A stretch of DNA of 64,000 nucleotides from Plumapathes pennacea (Eukaryota > Cnidaria > Anthozoa > Antipatharia > Myriopathidae), in NCBI GenBank assembly GCA_964036295.1, contig OZ038473.1, positions 13,406,501-13,470,500 on the forward strand, in the 5' to 3' direction. Below, in pieces: positions 51,552-62,569 of this stretch (the stretch's first letter is position 1; each line of letters opens with the position of its first letter). The notes beneath the pieces are model-generated. The model was not told where the DNA came from. It made no database searches and was given only the letters and a program-made list of their open reading frames with translations. The position numbers and the translations under genes were made by a program.

Positions 51552-53461
51552 TCACGAAAAACAAAAACCTGCTTCAACTGGAAGGACATTCTACGAATGA
51601 ACAAAAATCTAAATTGCTGCCCAGATGATGAAGATGAGGTCATATCCGGAGACCGCCTCGATCAGTATCTCGCTGCTATTCAATCAGAAACTTCAGCATG
51701 CAAAATTGGTACTCTCCCTCTCTCAGACAGAATGGAACACTATTCCTCGTAAAATCTGCTTTTCTGCATCTGCGAGACCACTTGAACAATGGATTGCATG
51801 TATCCTGACTAAAAATTGGATTTAGATTTGCTAAACGTCATAAAAAGAATACGCGGCACGCTCTCACTAGCTCACGCATAGTCACCATAAAATCCACAAT
51901 CAATAATTCTATATCTTAATTAAAATTTGTTATGAAAGCGAACATATTAGCAGTCAAGACAGAGGTCGCCGTATCCCCATGAGAGTGTTTTTAATTACGC
52001 GTGCCATCTCAAATACAACTCAGGTCTTTTAACACAATGAAGCTATGCATTCTAAATACGACATATGAACACATCGCTACTCCGGTTTACAGGTGAGAAC
52101 TAAAGTAGTTGTTTTGAACTGACTAGAATATACTTCGCTTTCGACTTGATAAACAAAGTATCGCGCCTTCCCGCTGCTTAACAGACTAAAGGGTTTTAAA
52201 AGTAATGTCTGGAATACCTAAATTATAAATGTCATACAGCTATTGTGGAAGGAAACCTGAGAAACAACAACTCACCTGATTTTTAATCCTGTCCGCCATC
52301 TTGAATTCGTAAGAATATCCGCTGGAAATTTAGAACGTAGGCACATGTACTTGGTTAGGTGTTATCCGCTGGCTGATCACAGGCTCAGGCTACAAAGTGT
52401 GGGAAAAATGCTTCCCGGCATAGAATATTAAAGAATTTTCGGCCCTTTGAAACAATGACAAAGTCTATTTAGTTCTGAAGCATTCCCGTACTGTACACGA
52501 CTTGAGTTACTTTGCTAAATGCCTACATCTACAACATCTTTGAAACATTCTGGTGTTAGGCAAACGCGGTTTGCTGGGCACGCTTGGCAAGTTGTGTCTG
52601 TGTGTCAGTGGCCGTACGTGTATGTCATGAGAAACTGTAACCAGAGTCAGAAACAAAGACTTTTCCAGGTTCTGCGATGTTTGGAAACAGTGGCGTCCGA
52701 ATTTGGCCAATTTGCATTCTCACAGCCAGAAGATATAAATTGCTTACATAGCGAGACAATGGCCATATGTGTTCCACAATGCATCGGATTAAAATGCCGT
52801 GAAACCTGTGAAATATTACACGAGAAAAGCCAACAAAATAATGCGAACATATTATGTTACCTATAAAAATTTTTGTACTCTAATTACTGCTGATCAATCA
52901 AACGAAAAATAGTCAAAAAAGGGAGATTGATAAGTCTAAAAAAAATTCGTGGTCTTGGCAGATGTGCAAAACACTTGTCTTTCATACATTATTTAAACGC
53001 AATAAGTTCAGGCAAAATTATGTCGATCCAACTTGACATTTCCTTTGCGAAGCACTTGATTTAGTCACACACGTAAGCAGCTGAGTATGTGTTGTACCTG
53101 CGAAAAAAATAAACAACTTAAGGTTAACGAATAACACAATTAAGTCACCAAGGTTTCCTATACCTTAACATCAGGTCAGTAGCGAGTGAAAAATCTCTAC
53201 TAGTCAAGGTCATATTACTCTCTTGACGAATCCCCGATAGCTGTAAAAAAACTTTTCAGTCATAAATATATATATATACTTTTACTAAGTTACTCCCACA
53301 CTTTTCGACATCTATTTGAAATCTGCATATTCAACGGTAAAACTCGTGTCAATAAGCGCAGGCCAGTAATCAAGAACGTCAGTTGTCGTTTCAAGGCGTC
53401 GCAGCAAATTACATCAAAGAGCTATCGGTCCTGAGACACAGTATTTTACAGTCCTCAAGCA
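51552..53461. other. Intergenic DNA between SLC17 and the GPCR
   Basis: Short frames only, none with a recognisable domain. It should contain the SLC17 3' UTR and the GPCR promoter. An (AT)n stretch lies near 53266..53278. Confidence 0.65.
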
Positions 53462-54664
53462 ATGGCACTTTGGCAAACCTCAACTAACAGCAGCGGAGGA
53501 CTGATCTTTAACTCCTCCATGAACCTGTCAGCGGACGAAAACTACTGCTTTATATTTGATGACATGACTGTGAAAGTCTCCCGATTCACCGCTTCCCTGT
53601 TGATAATGCTGGCTTCGTTGATCGGGAACGGGCTTGTCCTGGCAGTTACCTGGCTCGATACACACAGTAAAGACCCCAAAACAACTGCGAATCACCTAAT
53701 TTCTAATATGGCAGTAGCGGATTTGATAATTACTTTAACATATATGCCCAGGACGATGGTTCTAGTGATGCGAGGCTACGAATGGCTTGTCGGTGGCACC
53801 GCAGGTCTTATCATCTGTAAGTTGGTTCCCTCGCTCTATCATATGGCGATAATGGTGTGCATTTTGACACTAGTTGCCCTGAGTTTCGAGAGATTTTCTG
53901 TAGTCGCTTGGCCTTCGAGGATTCCCTTCACGACGCGGCGAGTGAAAGGTGTAATCGCCGTGATATGGCTCTTGGCGTTTCTTGCCCGTTTGCCTCGACT
54001 TATCACGCTGAAGACCAGGAGAGACAAAAAGGGAATACTTAAATGCATGTTCACAAAGCCGATGAATGAATTCTTCGGGAGCCCAAACGCAACCCAAACG
54101 TACGATCTGTTTTTGAAGTCAACCTTCTACTTAGTCCCACTGGTACTCATAGTTCTATTCCACACCATGACTATAGTGAAACTCAGAAGAAGAGCCAGAT
54201 CGAAAGGTAACACAAGCAACGTCACTGTGAACAAATCCAGGGAAGAGATGAATAAAAACGTTTTTAAAATGGTCCTGTCCGTTACGATAGCGTTTGCTGT
54301 ATGTTGGGTGGCTTATTTCCTTGCGAAAGAATCCGTAATTCAGACCTCCGTTGATTGCAACCTAACGTACATTCGTCTACTGCTGGCGCACTCAAACAGT
54401 GCAATCACCCCCTGCTTATACGCAGCGTTCAGCAAGAAATATCGTCATGGATTCATGCTGATTCTGCGATATGTGTTCTGTCGCTTGTCACCCAGGGAAT
54501 CCAGACGTAACAGTGAGATCGCACTGAGGATTATCCTGGATGAACGCGATGATTTGGACCCAGGGAGTCCCAAGCAGGACAGACGGCTGTCACGAGACGA
54601 GCAGAAGACAAAACAAGAGCGGAAAGAAAGCACTCGATCGACTGCGAAACTAATTTTATTGTAA
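53462..54664 (+). CDS. Class A (rhodopsin-like) GPCR, orphan, intronless
   Basis: A single 400-residue frame with seven hydrophobic segments. N-terminal NSSG, NSSM and NLS sequons suggest an extracellular glycosylated end. TM1 has IGNGLVLAV, TM2 has NMAVADLII, and TM3 has a conserved Cys (IICKLVP) and ends ERF in place of DRY. TM6 has AVCWVAYF, where the usual CWxP proline is missing, and TM7 has NSAITPCLYA in place of NPxxY. A basic, Ser-rich C-tail follows (RESRR, then DEQKTKQERKEST). It resembles neuropeptide-type receptors of the expanded cnidarian class A set. The ligand is unknown. AATAAA lies at 54697..54702. Confidence 0.93.
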   Translation: MALWQTSTNSSGGLIFNSSMNLSADENYCFIFDDMTVKVSRFTASLLIMLASLIGNGLVLAVTWLDTHSKDPKTTANHLISNMAVADLIITLTYMPRTMVLVMRGYEWLVGGTAGLIICKLVPSLYHMAIMVCILTLVALSFERFSVVAWPSRIPFTTRRVKGVIAVIWLLAFLARLPRLITLKTRRDKKGILKCMFTKPMNEFFGSPNATQTYDLFLKSTFYLVPLVLIVLFHTMTIVKLRRRARSKGNTSNVTVNKSREEMNKNVFKMVLSVTIAFAVCWVAYFLAKESVIQTSVDCNLTYIRLLLAHSNSAITPCLYAAFSKKYRHGFMLILRYVFCRLSPRESRRNSEIALRIILDERDDLDPGSPKQDRRLSRDEQKTKQERKESTRSTAKLILL

Positions 54665-54696
54665 AACGTTCAGAAACAGCTATACAATAGAAATTT

Positions 54697-54702
54697 AATA
54701 AA
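54697..54702 (+). terminator. AATAAA poly(A) signal of the GPCR gene
   Basis: Canonical hexamer 33 bp after the stop codon. Confidence 0.7.
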
Positions 54703-54954
54703 GGCCCCCGAAAAAGAATTTACTTTTTACCAAGATAATCCAAAGAGATCGAAAAATTGATACTGAACATGGAATTTACACAGCGTTTCAAGATAATTCA
54801 GTGGTGATGATTCGTTTCCTCTTGAATAAAGCTACAGCCCTTTTTATGCTACTGATGCTACCACCGTTGCCATGCCAGTTTATCACTTGACAAGTTTGGA
54901 CAATACTATTTTTACCTTTCACTGCCAAATTTAAAGAAAGACCTCCACTCACAA

Positions 54955-55110
54955 CAACCTGGAACTGCCTATTAGAACGTGCTCACTGAGAGCTTTTATT
55001 GAAGTAGTCACATCTGCAATAGTTTGGCTTTTACTTAACACGGTTTAACCGGTTGTAAGTGACTTTTTTTTATTAAATAGAATTGATTCGCCTTTGGCAG
55101 TGACAAGGTC
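54955..55110. repeat. Diverged copy of the ~90-bp dispersed repeat
   Basis: 'ggaactgcctattagaacg', 'ctcactgagagctttta' and 'agtagtcacatct' match the kelch-intron family, followed by the 'gaattgattcgcc' end also seen in other copies. A 24-base A run follows at about 55322..55345. Confidence 0.7.
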
Positions 55111-55674
55111 AGTTCGAGTGGCTGGAATAAGCTCCATACGTAGTTTCAACTAAAAGAGTTGCAGTTTTAGATAGAAAATTAAGTGTGCTTGACTCTCTGT
55201 GAACAATGAACATTTTAAAATGGTTTTCTCTCGAGAAATAAAGTCGCCCTGAATCACCGTAAGCTACATTCAACTACGCTGCTGATTTCTTGGAAGTCAA
55301 GTGCTGCACACAAAGAAAAGCAAAAAAAAAAAAAAAAAAAAAAAATACTTTTCTCGCACTGCTGATTGGTTTGTAAAACCAATCGCAATTACTTGGTTTT
55401 GGGTTTGGTATTGCTTGTATTTCTAATTGGTCTGATGTATTTTTGCTCGTCTCATTGATTGGCTCTGTGACTGCTTTGGTTTTGGTTTTCGACAGTCATT
55501 CGAAAAGCGCTCTATCCAGTACAAATAAATAGGCTCCTGTGTAATTGTTTTTTCGCTGTGGAGTGCACTGGACTGTGCCATAAATCGTCTCAGACGGACC
55601 ACTAGGTACTGCGGGCTCACAGGGAAAGAGATTGCTCCGAATACGTTTGGAGGCGAGAATGCGACGCAGGAACA

Positions 55675-58600
55675 TCAGCATAGTCTAGGATTTCCAGTGT
55701 CTCTAGCGGTACATGTCATCATCGGAACGGCGGTACTGTGAAGGCCTCTTGCTGATCACGCAAGGTAAAAGAAAACGAGAAAAGGAGAAAAGGAATTTTA
55801 GAGAATGAGAAAAGAGACTGGCGCCGAGTCTCAGGTCCTCCAAGGGGAGGGGGTAGGTGAGGAAAAAACCATACTTTGGGGGGAGGGGAGGCGAGGCTAT
55901 ACCACATACCTGATAGGATCCTTTCCCAGAGATCTTTGCACTGCTCCTCCCAAGAATACTTCTTGTTATAGTTTTCACGCAGTTGGTTCGCCTCTGTTAA
56001 CCGCAAATTTCTCTCCTTCTCCTTCACAGCCAGGATACGTTTCTTCCACTCCTCTGGGTTATCAGAGTTAACTATGAATGCGCCACTATTGGTCACACGC
56101 CACAGTGCATCTCCAAGCCCTGTAGTGGAGGACACAAGGACGGGGAGCCCTGCTGAGATGGCTTGCAGCGCGACAAGACCAAAATCTTCCGATTTGGAGG
56201 GCAGGAAGGGAAGGATCAGCAGATCTACCTCAGTAAGGAGTCTGCGACAACTTTCAATGTTTGGACAGTGGCTCCGCACTATTAGTTGGCTGGGGGTGAT
56301 TCCTTGCTTGTAAAGGATCTCTTTCAACTCCTCAGGTTCGCTGTGAGGGGAACAGCGAGCAAAGAGCCTGAACTTGTACCTGCCGTCAGGTAACAAACCA
56401 ACTGCTTTGGCTGGAATCTCATAGATCTTTTTGCTTGCTGATGCTTCATCCAAGGGTGGGTAAAATGCGAGTACAGAGAAAGTTTTCCCTTCAGTGGGCC
56501 CTTGTTTGCAAACTTGGAGCTCCTCAAATATGCCAGGAATAAATTCAGAAACTTTTTTCTGAATTAGTCGAAGTTTTCGAGCACAGGCCTCGGCCACGTT
56601 GCTCCCAAGGCCAACTGCTACATTTGAACTTTCACAAAGATTAGTTTCCTCGTCAACGTTTTCCTCGGAAGAAGAGCAAGAGATGTGAGTCCACGAGCAC
56701 TTGCACCAGTTCTTCACGGTCCGTGCAAGTGGTCCAATAGCCTTCCCACAACTAACGACCACGTCAACATCACGAACGTCATCTGGTAGGCAAGACAAAT
56801 CTTTGTGAGGAGCTCGAACCAGGTCAATCCCATCCTTCCTAGCTTGATCTTGCTGGTCCTTAGCGGATTCAATCACCAGAAAGGTAGCCCGCACCTTGTC
56901 AATCGTTGCGAAATGTTTCGCTATTTCTGTGGTGACTTGTGAAAGTCCGCTCTCCTCAGACCAGCCCCATGTTTGGCCCAACATGATAACGTGCTTACTA
57001 TTACTTTGTGCTGGTTGAACAGAGGAGTTTTCTTGGCTTGCACTGGCTTGGTGTTGAGGCAAAACAACTTGAGATGCCTAAACAGTAAGAATATATCAGT
57101 AACGATATTAGTAGAGAGCAAAAAACATCGCACAACAAGTAAGAAATGTGTATTCACGATTAAGACACTCTTTCTCCAACGAAAACTCGCTCGAAATTTC
57201 GTTCTGCTCAACAAAACTTCGCTCGAAAATTCGCGCTGCAAACAATAGGCGCTTTGAAATTTCGCCGAAAGTTCGCTTGGAGCGATACTTCGCCTATTTT
57301 CGCCGAATTTCGCTGTCATTACTTTTGCCTGACGCTTCATACCATCATTACCTCTAAGCTTGTTTGGCTTGCTCCTACTTGGCTTGAAGACAAAACAACG
57401 TCACTGGGTTCAGATGCCTAACATAGTAAGGAAAAGAAGAAAGAATGTTTTACAAATGTATTTACGAACAGCACACGGACATACATCTAACAGCATGCTT
57501 AGTTGGCAGTTGCTTGGCTTGGGAGCAAGATAGTTCCTCACCTTGTCAATATTTGCGAACTGTTTCGCCGTTTCTGTGGTGACTTGTGAAAGTCCGCTCA
57601 CCTCAGACCAACCCCGTTTTTGGCCCGACAACAGAACGTGCTTACTACTTCGTGCTGGCTGAGCAGAGGAGTTTGCTTGACTTGCACTGGCTTGGTGTTG
57701 AGGCAAAACAACTTGAGGTGCCTAAACAGTAAGAATATACCAGTAACGATATTAATAGAGAGCAAAAGACATCGCACAACAAGTAAAAAATGTGTTCACG
57801 ATTAAGACACTCTCTCCAACAAAAATTCGCTCAAATCTTCGTTCTGCTCAACGAAACTTCGCTAGAAAATTCCGCTGCAAACAATAGGCGCTTTGAAATT
57901 TCGCCGAAAGTTCGCTTGGAGCGATACTTCACATATTTTCGCCGAATTTCGCTGTCATTACTTTTGCCTGATGATTCATACCATCATTACCTCTAAACTT
58001 GTTTGGCTTGCTCCTGCTTGGCTTGAAGACAAAACAACGTCACTGGGTTCAGATGCCTAACATAGTAAGGAAAAGAAGAAAGAATGTTTTACGAATGCAT
58101 TTACGAACAGCACACGGACACTATGTATCTAACAGCATGCTTAGTTGGCAGTTGCTTGGCGGGAGCAAGATAACTTTATTAAATAGAGACGCCTAAGCAG
58201 AGTACACACTCGATATTATCTTCGCCGTGAATTTATAAGCTTCTTCTTAACAAACCTCTGACGAGTGTGACGTTAACGCCGTCATGCTGGGTCAGCGTTT
58301 GAAGCGATGAAATTTAATGTATTGGAAAATTCATCAGATAACTTGCTATTCCATAAAGGTTGTCAAATTACAGTTTGCGGTTACACGTCCGTTAAACTGT
58401 GTCCAGTATGGCTAGTACGTTTGTTAGTTTGTAACGTGACAATAGTAGCAAAAGTTTATCGCGTGACATGTAACGCGGTTCACTGTTCAGGCTCAAAAAT
58501 ACTCCTTCTGACGCACTAGCCTTGGGCTAGCAGATCACGTACAGTAGTGTGGTAGGCCGGACTCAGGAAACTCTAGTGATTGAACGTAACAGTTACATTC

Positions 58601-61600
58601 TCATCATAATTCTTTAATCAACTGCATATGCCTTTTTTTTTCTGTTGATGTGTAAAGTTGTTAACTAGCTTGTGCAACTTAAGGAAACTGAATTATCTTT
58701 TTTATGTATATTTGTACACAGAAAGTTGAACATTTTAAAGAAAAATATTACTTTTTCAACGAATGAGGAAATTGAATAAAAGATAAAGTCTGCTTGCCCG
58801 TTGTCAGATTTTGCCAGCCCCGCATTGTAGCAGAGTGAAAGCAGCTGAAATGACACTGGTACACACCTTGCTCTCTAGAGCTTGAAACCACGGAGTGAAC
58901 GGCTCTTTGGAAGAAGATGTGTGCATGGCATCACCGGACTTACAACAAACCAGAGGTTTATGGTCACGGACAAGCTCATCCTCTGGTATGTAGTGGACAC
59001 ACTGGTCCTGTTTACAACCAGCGACTTGGTGTCGATCACAGACACTGCTTCGGACTCCGCCCTTTGAACACACCGGGCACTGGACACAGATGATGTATCG
59101 CATGAATTTCAACCAGACATGTTCCTCCTGCATCGCTTCTAGTGTTTGCTTTAAAAAACCAATCACGGCGCGGCAGAACTTTGTCAGCTCCCTAAGGTTA
59201 GAACAAAAAAAACACAAAAATATGCCGCTTTAGTTCAATCAAAGCAATAAAGATAAACAATCAACTTCGATAGTGTCACATTAAAAGAAACTCTAACGCT
59301 TCATATAACCTGAGTACATTTACTTAATAGAATAGCTTTGCTCTGGTCCTGGCTCAGCATTGTGGTGTCGGAACATTGAAATTGGGAAACCGTTTCTCTG
59401 GGCAAACGAAAGACAGTCAACAGGAATGGCATCTCAACATCTTTACTATATATGTTGCTGTGTGCTCTTCACGTATAAATTCAAAAGGAGACCTAGAAAA
59501 ATCCTAGCTGTTTCGTTTAGTTTGCTTATTTGTTTGTTGTTGTTCTGCGTAACTTCTTTGGCAGAAAAGGCAATTTAATTGTGAACTTTTCCAAGTTAGT
59601 TTTTATCAAGCTTTGAGACAAAGCTGAAGCTTGATATGACATGCGTAACTTATTAATAACATACACTGTGTATCTAAATATGAGAATTGCAGACGTTTAT
59701 GGATCGGCACCTTTTGTGATTCAGAAGCTCTTCGTAGCACATAGAAACTGTTTCTCCCCGAACCACACTGAAGGCGACCACATTCATTCTGCTGGCCAGG
59801 ATCACCTGGTAAGTTCCACTGGCGCCTAAAAAGAAGCGTGCATAGTTCCTATAAAACTGGGGCTGCTCCCTGACGGTCCATTTCTCTGCGCACCAGTTCA
59901 CACAGCGGGTGACCAGGCGTGGAAAGAGTCCAAAGGGAACGTACATGCACTCGTCTGGAAACCGTACAACAAGAGCAGGAACCTCAGCTGATGCAATCAA
60001 CCCCAGGACTTTCGAATCTGCGGCAGTCATGAGCATGGAAGGCACCAAATACACCTGAATGGCAAATAATATTATAGAAAGTTCTTAAAACCAGTACACA
60101 TACATACAAATTTTCCAGGAGGAACAAAGGCGCAAAGTATAGTATTATCGTACCTCTGACCCATCTAGTTTGGTCCAGCGACAGGCCAGGCTGAACTTCT
60201 GAAGAAGCTGCAGAAGGCCAGTGATCTCCTCTTTTGGAATAAGGTCCTTCCACACGTGTTCCACCAATTCACGATTCAGCACGCCTCGTGTTTCCAAGGC
60301 CTTCCAATGTGGTCGGAATGATGGCTTTTGACTTGGCCGTGGCTGTACAGTGATAATTTTCTTGAAAATATCGATGAGCCACTGATGATTCAGCACCACA
60401 AGTTGGTCCAGTTCTGGCGTGTCACTGAAGTGAAGCACTGCATGACGGTCATGCAAGTAAGTTATCACAACTCTGAATTCGTTCTCATCTTGTATGTCAC
60501 ATTCCTCTTTTGCTGTGGATTTGGCCCTGTCAAGGCTCGTGTGGTTTGTACCATCAGCCTGAAAGCTCTTCAGGAGCTTTTCGAGGAGAAACCATCTGCA
60601 GCATAGCCCATATTACATGATTTATATAAATTATCAAGTGAGCTCGTGACATGCTTTCTTAATAGTATTCAATAGAGAGCGAAACAGCTTGGAAATATGA
60701 GTACAGTGCAGTACGAGTTCTTAATTTTTCAAACTGCGCAAATTAAAGATTAATTTGGCCACTTTTACAAAGGGTTTTACCCTAGGAAAACACTCTTCGA
60801 CGTGTAACGTGCCCATTGAATTGTGTTAAACAAAAAAACATAAGTCATTTTCGGTGTGATACCCTTAAATGTTCAAAAGGTCCAAAAATAGACTTACTTT
60901 AGGGGAATGAGCTCCTTCATATGAGGCAGTAGATACGCCGCTTTCAGGAGTTTGTCCCGCAGTCTCTTGAACACTTCATCTTCGCCCTCCTGACTTCCTG
61001 ACTTGGTGTTGTCCACTGTGAACGGATCCTGCTCCTGCACCACGTGGTCTTCATAAGACTTTCCCTCCAGGTTAGACAATATCTCCATAGCAACTTCTCT
61101 GGAGTTCTTGCACTCGTCAGCATGAGTACACACGAGAAAAACTGCGGGAAGCTTTGAAGGAAGATCTTCTGATTCACTGCTTGATGACTGTGAATCAGAA
61201 CTGAACGCGTGGATAGAGGAGAGCCAGTAGTGGATGTAATCCATGTTTGTCAGTTCGCACTCTTTGTCTGTCAACACACGTTCATACGCATCATGATTCA
61301 CTCTGGGCTCTGCTTTTGCATGCAAATCTCTGCTGAGGTCATGGGTCAATATATAGATGGCTATTCTTGACATAAACAGGACGTGGGTGGTGTAAAACAC
61401 TGACTGGCCAGCAAAGTCCCACAAGACAAATTCTGGGCCTTCATCTTTTTCCGGATTTTCCAATTCAGGGTTAAGTAGCTCCCTTACAACTTCTTTTGGC
61501 AATGCCGCGTCTGTCCCTGGTTTGGTTTGTGGAAATACGGAATCGCTCTCTGGTTTACTTTGTGGAAATGTGGAGTCTCTCGGACCTGATTTTATCGCTG

Positions 61601-62569
61601 TTAACGTGGGGTCTCCCCCCGGGGTATTCTGTCTTTTGCATTGTGGATCAGGGCGCGCGTTTGTGTTGCCAGTCAGGGTTCTAGTGGCTACTTTGTTGTC
61701 CTTCACGTCACTCTTATTCCATTGTTGTTCCTGCGTATTCTCGTGGGACTGTCCCCCTGTTAAGTTTTTTCGCATAAGCCTGGCAGCATCACGATCAAAC
61801 TTTACATCAGTGAATTCCACACGTTCTTTAGGTCTCCAAACTTCAGTTGTTAACTTACACAGCGATGGATCAACATCGATTCCAATTGTACTATTTTCAC
61901 CTGGAACAAACTTTTCTCCCTTTAAGGATTTTTTTAAGCTTGTCTTACCAGATCTGTCCTGACCAACAATCATGACTGGTACACGGCAGTCGCGCGTTTT
62001 CCCATTTTCCAGGGCTTTTTCATAAGCCCTGAGAGCTTCAAGCCCACGAGCCAGAATCTCGATAGGAACTGTGTAATGCAAGAAATTCAAAACCAGTTAT
62101 ACAAACATGTTCATTCCTGATTTGATGCATCGATTAATCTATCAGTGATGAGAAATTCAGACACGTTTTTTGTGACTATCGTGATTCTTCACGCAAAAGA
62201 TAATTCGCAAAGACAAAAAAGGTAAATAAATGCTACACAATGAAATGAACCTCTCACATTCTGGTGTTTTCATTTCGACAAATGGTGCGACGTCATGATC
62301 GTCAATGTATGTGAAACCTTGTGTCTCATAGCAAAACGACGAAGATCGTTTTAGGCGTCAAAACAATGTTTCTCTTTTTTCCTTTTTTTTGTTAATCATT
62401 AAGCCTACATTTTCCATACTTTCATGCACTCAAACAATATGTCAACAGTACAGTATAGAATGAACACAAGCAAACTTTATGTAAGATGAACAATTTCTTA
62501 TCGCTATCAAGACCACTACACAACAATTACCTGTCGATTTTTCCGATGAAAGACCATCCTCAATATTTC
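55675..62569 (-). CDS. ROCO protein: Roc GTPase-COR-Cys-rich-glycosyltransferase-like fusion (5' end not found)
   Basis: Minus-strand exons: 62531..62569, 60898..62068, 60154..60595, 59711..60054, 58867..59191, 57991..58056, 57542..57721, 57352..57417, 55910..57077 and a tentative last exon 55675..55751. All phases agree, giving about 1290 residues. Roc has P-loop GQDRSGKTS (about 61940..61966), WDFAGQ (about 61400..61420) and CTHAD (about 61120). A ~100-residue Ser/Thr/Pro-rich insert lies between the first two. COR begins LIPLKWFLLEKLLKS. Then come a Cys/His-rich module (CVQCPVC, CDRH, CKQDQC, CCKSG), four linker exons and a GT-B domain. ROCO GTPases such as LRRK2 couple a switch to an effector. 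Exon 62531..62569 enters in phase 1, so a coding exon lies further right, perhaps outside the window. The main doubt is whether exon 58867..59191 always splices on; unspliced, it stops at 58804. Confidence 0.8.
55910..57077 (-). other. GT-B (GT4-like) glycosyltransferase domain exon of the ROCO gene
   Basis: This exon encodes 389 residues. The first ~22 (ASQVVLPQHQ...) are linker. A Rossmann-like start follows (KHVIMLGQTWGWSEESG), then a central GLGSNVAEACARKLRLI and the C-terminal nucleotide-sugar half (SEDFGLVALQAISAGLPVLV). The family signature EX7E reads E-DFGLVAL-Q, so the second Glu (about residue 305 of the exon) is Gln. The exon is preceded directly by an in-frame TAG of its acceptor and has no Met before its first strand. 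It therefore needs an upstream coding exon. Activity and sugar donor are unknown. Confidence 0.8.
57070..58165 (-). repeat. Tandem ~645-bp duplication carrying linker exons
   Basis: 57070..57520 and 57715..58165 are nearly identical, including intron sequence. Exon 57352..57417 (66 bp) duplicates 57991..58056. Exon 57542..57721 (180 bp) duplicates the first part of exon 55910..57077. All four exons start after an acceptor TAG|GC and are phase 0 at that end. A decayed further copy of the same exon type (ASLFNKVILLPPS) lies near 58130..58190. Confidence 0.85.
58166..58866 (-). other. ROCO gene intron after the Cys-rich exon
   Basis: AT-rich, no additional exon resolved. A decayed linker-exon-like segment lies at its left edge. 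If the intron is retained, translation stops at 58804. Confidence 0.6.
59192..59710 (-). other. ROCO gene intron
   Basis: AT-rich intron between a COR exon and the Cys-rich exon. The plus-strand frame at 59360..59578 looks hydrophobic by composition only and is not supported as a gene. Confidence 0.7.
62069..62530 (-). other. ROCO gene intron upstream of the Roc exon
   Basis: Bounded by CGACAG|gtaatt and gcattacacag|TT. Nothing else is recognisable. Confidence 0.8.

Noticed and set aside
52519-52866. 115-codon frame between SLC17 and the GPCR
   Set aside because: No domain, no splice support, and overlapping frames on the other strand of similar length.
55703-55751. Alternative last ROCO exon ending SDDDMYR
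   Set aside because: That frame looks protein-like but needs phase 2, while the GT exon donor is phase 1. I kept the phase-consistent reading ending at 55675 as tentative.
55719-55909. Continuation of the GT frame into a Pro/Phe-rich tail
   Set aside because: A good donor (ATCAG|gtatgt) ends the exon at 55910. The extension is low-complexity intron sequence.
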